Shown piece after piece: positions 60,880 through 64,000 of a stretch of 64,000 nt of DNA. The stretch covers positions 1 through 64,000 of the forward strand of contig CAMVUB010000004.1 in NCBI GenBank assembly GCA_947170495.1, written 5' to 3'. Every line of letters starts with the position of its first letter. Positions within the stretch are counted from its first letter, which is position 1. A model generated the notes under the pieces. The model did not search any database, was not told the origin of the DNA, and saw only the letters and a program-made list of their open reading frames with translations. Both the position numbers and the translations under genes were made by a program. This DNA comes from an uncultured Prevotellaceae bacterium. Lineage in GTDB: Bacteria > Bacteroidota > Bacteroidia > Bacteroidales > Bacteroidaceae.

Positions 60880-62172
60880 ATGCGTCGCTATTTATCATTT
60901 ATCATTTACCATTTATTATTTATCATTTCAAGTCTCGCCCCTGCCGTCGCACAGACGTGGCAATTCGACTTCGTCAAGAACAAAGCTAACAAGGGTTCCG
61001 GGGCCATCCTCGTGCAGCCCACCCAACGCTATTCTGCTGATACGGACTATGGCTTCGACTTCATCGCATCGCCAGAGCGCCTGGACCGCCAGACACCTTT
61101 CTATTTCAGCGTGCGCGTGCCCGACGGCAACTACCGCGTGCGTGTCACGCTGGGCAGTCGCAAGCAGGCTGCTGTCACCACCGTGCGTGCTGAGAGCCGT
61201 CGCCTCTTTGTGGAGAACCTGGCCACCAAGAAGGGCGAGCTGCGCGACGTGGAGTTCATCGTGCACAAGCACTCCCCGCAAATCGACGCACAGCGCTCGA
61301 TGCGCCTGAAGAAGCGCGAGCTCACGAAACTCAACTTCGACGACCGCCTCACCATAGAGATCAACGGCGACGCTCCCGCCTGCGCTGCCATCCACATCGA
61401 GCGCGACGACAGCGTGCCTACGGTCTTCCTCTGCGGCAACAGCACCGTCGTGGATCAGGACTCTGAGCCGTGGGCCTCATGGGGCCAGATGATCACGCGT
61501 TGGTTCGGTCCCGAGGTGGCCATCGCCAACTTCGCTGAGAGCGGCGAGACGGCCAGCACCTTCATCGCCGCCAACCGCCTGGCCAAGGCGCTGTCGATGA
61601 TGAAGGCGGGCGACTACCTCATCGCCGAATTCGGGCACAACGACCAGAAGCAGCGCGGCCCGGGCATGGGTGCCTACTACAACTTTGCCACGGCGCTGAA
61701 GACATTTATAGATGAAACGCGCGCGCGTGAAGCCACGCCCATCTTCGTGACACCTACGCAGCGACGCTCCTTCAAGGACGGCCGCATTCAAGAGACCCAC
61801 GCTGACTACCCCGAGGCGATGGCTTGGGTGGCAGCGCGCGAGAACGTGCCCCTCATAGACCTCCACGCAATGACGCGCACCTTCTACGAGGCGATGGGCG
61901 AGGAGCCGAGCAAGCACGCCTTCGTGCACTATCCCGCAGGCAGCTTCCCCGGTCAGACCACCGACTTCAAGGACAACACTCATTTTAATCCCTACGGTGC
62001 CTATGAGCTGGCCAAATGCGTCATTGAAGGCATGAAAGCCATCCAGCTTCCTATCATTCAATACCTTCGCCCGGACTACAAACCCTTCGACCCGGCTCAT
62101 CCCGACTCCTTCGAGAACTTCCATTGGAACGACTCTCCCTTCTTCGAGGCAGAAAAACCAGACGGAAATTAG
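60880..62172 (+). CDS. Secreted SGNH/GDSL hydrolase (rhamnogalacturonan acetylesterase-like)
   Basis: 430 aa from the ATG at 60880; the listed 60772 start reads through the promoter. Signal peptide RRYLSFIIYHLLFIISSLAPAVAQ. An N-terminal beta domain (TWQFDFVKN...VPDGNYRVRVTLG) is followed by the SGNH blocks CGNSTVVDQ (Ser, Asn), GESG-type ANFAESGETAS, FGHNDQK and DNTHFNPYGA (His). This order fits CE12 rhamnogalacturonan acetylesterases, which deacetylate pectin. The signal peptide is encoded by ATTTATCATTTATC-type words. Confidence 0.87.
   Translation: MRRYLSFIIYHLLFIISSLAPAVAQTWQFDFVKNKANKGSGAILVQPTQRYSADTDYGFDFIASPERLDRQTPFYFSVRVPDGNYRVRVTLGSRKQAAVTTVRAESRRLFVENLATKKGELRDVEFIVHKHSPQIDAQRSMRLKKRELTKLNFDDRLTIEINGDAPACAAIHIERDDSVPTVFLCGNSTVVDQDSEPWASWGQMITRWFGPEVAIANFAESGETASTFIAANRLAKALSMMKAGDYLIAEFGHNDQKQRGPGMGAYYNFATALKTFIDETRAREATPIFVTPTQRRSFKDGRIQETHADYPEAMAWVAARENVPLIDLHAMTRTFYEAMGEEPSKHAFVHYPAGSFPGQTTDFKDNTHFNPYGAYELAKCVIEGMKAIQLPIIQYLRPDYKPFDPAHPDSFENFHWNDSPFFEAEKPDGN
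60890..60928. repeat. ATTTATCATTTACC-type words inside a signal-peptide coding region
   Basis: Five ATTTATCATTT variants in a row encode SFIIYHLLFIIS, the hydrophobic core of the SGNH protein's signal peptide. Confidence 0.7.
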
Positions 62173-62183
62173 GCGGCGGAGCC

Positions 62184-62246
62184 GCAGTTTAAGGTTTAAG
62201 GTTTAAAGTTTAAGGTTGGTTAAGGTTATCGTTAAGGTTAAGGTTT
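62184..62246. repeat. Short-word filler (GTTTAAGGTTTAAGG)
   Basis: GTTTAAGGTTTAAGGTTTAAAG then GGTTAAGGTTATCG words run right up to the HAD gene start; complementary family to 4043-4082. Confidence 0.8.
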
Positions 62247-62867
62247 ATGATTAAGAATATTGCATTTGATTTTGGTGGGGTGCTCTTCGATTTGGACTAC
62301 GAGGGCGCCATCAAGACATTCAAGAAGATAGGTCTGGCGGATGCCGAGCAACGCCTGGACCGCTACCACCAGCGCGGCGTGTTCGAGCTCCTAGAGTGCG
62401 GACGCATGGCGCCCGATGCTTTCCGCGAGGAGCTGGGACGGATGTGTGGCCGTGCGCTGACGCACGAGGAGGTGATGAGTGCGTGGCTGGGCTATGTCGG
62501 TGCCCCTGTCGATGAGGACAAGCTGGCGACGCTCGACGAGCTGCGCGCCCGTGGCTACCGCACGTTCCTGCTCTCGAACACCAACCCCTTCGTGCAGTCG
62601 TGGGCCGAGAGCCCGCAGTTCAGCAAGAGCGGCCGCCCGTTGAGCGACTATCTGGAGAAATGCTATTGTTCTTTTGAGGTAGGCATCATGAAACCCGACC
62701 CCGCCATCTTCCGCTATATGCTGGACGATGCCGGCATCGCGCCCGAAGAGACCTTGTTCCTCGACGACAGCCCTGCCAACATCGCTGCGGCCAGCGACCT
62801 CGGCATACAGACACTCCTGGTGGAGAAGAACGGCGATTGGCGTCCTGCGGTGCGGGCGATGTTATAG
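62247..62867 (+). CDS. HAD-superfamily phosphatase (YihX-like)
   Basis: 206 aa. Motif [12 protein letters not shown] (nucleophile Asp8; the DxG variant of YihX-type sugar-phosphate phosphatases), motif [10 protein letters not shown], the conserved Lys in [10 protein letters not shown] and motif [11 protein letters not shown]. The helical cap lies at about 15-85. It probably dephosphorylates a small phosphate ester such as a sugar phosphate. Its last 6 nt overlap the convergent nadE stop. Confidence 0.9.
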   Translation: MIKNIAFDFGGVLFDLDYEGAIKTFKKIGLADAEQRLDRYHQRGVFELLECGRMAPDAFREELGRMCGRALTHEEVMSAWLGYVGAPVDEDKLATLDELRARGYRTFLLSNTNPFVQSWAESPQFSKSGRPLSDYLEKCYCSFEVGIMKPDPAIFRYMLDDAGIAPEETLFLDDSPANIAAASDLGIQTLLVEKNGDWRPAVRAML

Positions 62868-64000
62868 CGCCTCGCACTCAGCCAGCCAAGCCTCGCGGCA
62901 GGCATCCGACGGCATGCGCCAGTCGCCGCGCGGCGAGAGACTGATGGAGCCCACCTTGGGGCCGTCGGGCATGCACGAACGCTTGAACTGGTGCCCGAAG
63001 AAGCGGCGGTAGAAATTGGTGAGCCAATGCTTGAGGATATTGCTGGGATAGGCGTTGCCGAAGGCGGCCTGTGCCAGATACAACACCTTGGCCGGTCGGA
63101 ACCCGAAGCGCAAGGCGTAGTAAAGGAAGAAATCATGTAGTTCGTAGGGTCCCACGAGATCCTCCGTCTTCTGTGCGATATCGCCTTTGTCGTCGGCGGG
63201 CAGCAGCTCGGGGCTGATGGGCGTATCTACAATGTCGAGGAGCACGTCCTTGGCAGCGCTGTCGCGGGCGGCAATCCATCTCACGAGGTGCTGAACGAGC
63301 GTCTTGGGGACGCCCGCGTTGACGCCGTACATCGACATGTGGTCGCCGTTGTACGTGCACCATCCCAGCGCCAGCTCCGAGAGGTCGCCCGTGCCGATGA
63401 CGAGTCCGTTCTCCTTGTTGGCGACATCCATGAGGATTTGCGTGCGCTCGCGCGCCTGTGAATTTTCATAGGTGACATCGTGGACGGCCGGGTCTTGGCC
63501 GATGTCGTGGAAGTGCTGCAGGACGGCCTGCGAGATGTTGATCTCGCGCTGCGTGACGCCCAGCACCTGCATGAGCTTCACGGCGTTGTCGTGGGTGCGG
63601 TCCGTAGTGCCGAAGCCCGGCATCGTGATGCCGATGATTCCGCTGCGGTCGAGGCCCAGGAGGTCGAAGGCGCGGACCGTGACGAGCAGCGCCAGCGTGG
63701 AGTCGAGGCCTCCGGAGATGCCGATGACGGCAGTCGTGGCGCCGATGTGATGGAGACGCTGCGCGAGGCCTTCCGTCTGGATGGCGATGACCTCCTCACA
63801 GCGTGCATCGAGGTCGGCGCCCGTGGGCACGAAGGGATGCGCGTTCACGCTTCGCGTGAGCTCCAGGTCGCGCGGCGTGAGTAGGGTGGTGTCCAGGTGA
63901 ATGAACGAGGTGCTCTTGTCGAAGGTGTTATCCACGGCGCAGGCGGAGAAGGTGGTGTTGCGGCGGCGCTCCGTGCGCAGGCGCTCCACGTCGATCTCGC
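62862..64000 (-). CDS. nadE: Glutamine-dependent NAD+ synthetase, 5'-partial
   Basis: The frame stays open to the window edge; the listed start at 63989 is an internal GTG, and upstream codons read EID before [14 protein letters not shown], the end of the nitrilase-like glutaminase domain. The synthetase domain shows the PP-loop [51 protein letters not shown] and a C-terminal [11 protein letters not shown]. It amidates deamido-NAD using glutamine-derived ammonia. The glutaminase domain is mostly outside the window. Confidence 0.95.
   Translation of the reverse strand, partial: EIDVERLRTERRRNTTFSACAVDNTFDKSTSFIHLDTTLLTPRDLELTRSVNAHPFVPTGADLDARCEEVIAIQTEGLAQRLHHIGATTAVIGISGGLDSTLALLVTVRAFDLLGLDRSGIIGITMPGFGTTDRTHDNAVKLMQVLGVTQREINISQAVLQHFHDIGQDPAVHDVTYENSQARERTQILMDVANKENGLVIGTGDLSELALGWCTYNGDHMSMYGVNAGVPKTLVQHLVRWIAARDSAAKDVLLDIVDTPISPELLPADDKGDIAQKTEDLVGPYELHDFFLYYALRFGFRPAKVLYLAQAAFGNAYPSNILKHWLTNFYRRFFGHQFKRSCMPDGPKVGSISLSPRGDWRMPSDACREAWLAECEAL

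Overview
The window looks like a chromosomal segment of a Bacteroidales bacterium, most likely Prevotella or a close relative. I infer this from the gene content: a Porin_10 porin, a DUF4421 protein, type III glutamine synthetase, PPi-dependent phosphofructokinase, a NodT-type efflux lipoprotein, and secreted proteins ending in 'IVNGKKVVVK'-like tails. Many genes also carry Bacteroidetes sigma-factor promoters of the form TTTG-N19/20-TAnnTTTG. No rRNA, phage or integrase gene was seen. Both window ends cut a gene: a DUF4421 protein on the left and nadE on the right.

Layout. 0-6.7 kb: DUF4421 protein, then a minus-strand operon made of a small TPR protein, 2-oxoacid:ferredoxin oxidoreductase (korD, korA, an unlisted 57-aa membrane protein, korB, korC) and a Porin_10 protein. 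6.7-14.2 kb: an HD hydrolase, a DMP19-like protein, a short metH, smpB, a TPR membrane protein with ribH, and the divergent recF/DUF721 pair. 14.2-25.7 kb: two large secreted proteins flank a minus-strand operon of crp-like regulator, dcp, dCMP deaminase, S41 protease and 5-formyl-THF cyclo-ligase. 25.7-34.7 kb: an accessory island with a palindrome-rich spacer, a RelB/PIN toxin-antitoxin pair, gene remnants, and a type I restriction-modification operon (hsdR, hsdM, RhuM-like, hsdS, DUF2971). 34.8-40.9 kb: a tripartite RND efflux operon. 41-50.4 kb: a DsbD-like protein co-oriented with a secreted papain-like protease, divergent from a TonB-receptor-type barrel. 50.4-64 kb: PPi-PFK, GH25 lysozyme, a PCMD-like protein, nspC, tRNA-Gly and two tRNA-Leu genes, a CobW GTPase with a His/Asp-rich metal tract, glnN, mltG, tRNA-Thr, an SGNH esterase, a HAD phosphatase and nadE.

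The most unusual signal is not a gene. A dispersed family of GC-rich palindromic repeats (GACCCACCCC...CCCTCCC-loop-GGGAGGG) occurs at ten sites. Eight of them form four inverted pairs whose GACCC ends always face outward, a layout like BIMEs built from REP sequences. Several copies lie inside reading frames and are translated as extra loops, tails or linkers (metH twice, nspC, dcp tail, dCMP deaminase N-terminus, efflux lipoprotein signal peptide). A second C/G-rich palindrome family is found in dsbD and nspC. A separate class of short-word A/T-rich filler (TTTAAACC-, CAATTGAC-, GATTGAAA-type words) fills many gene junctions and has also entered the dcp, dsbD and SGNH reading frames. This resembles the gene-invading palindromes known from Rickettsia, but I know of no described Bacteroidales counterpart and could not search for one.
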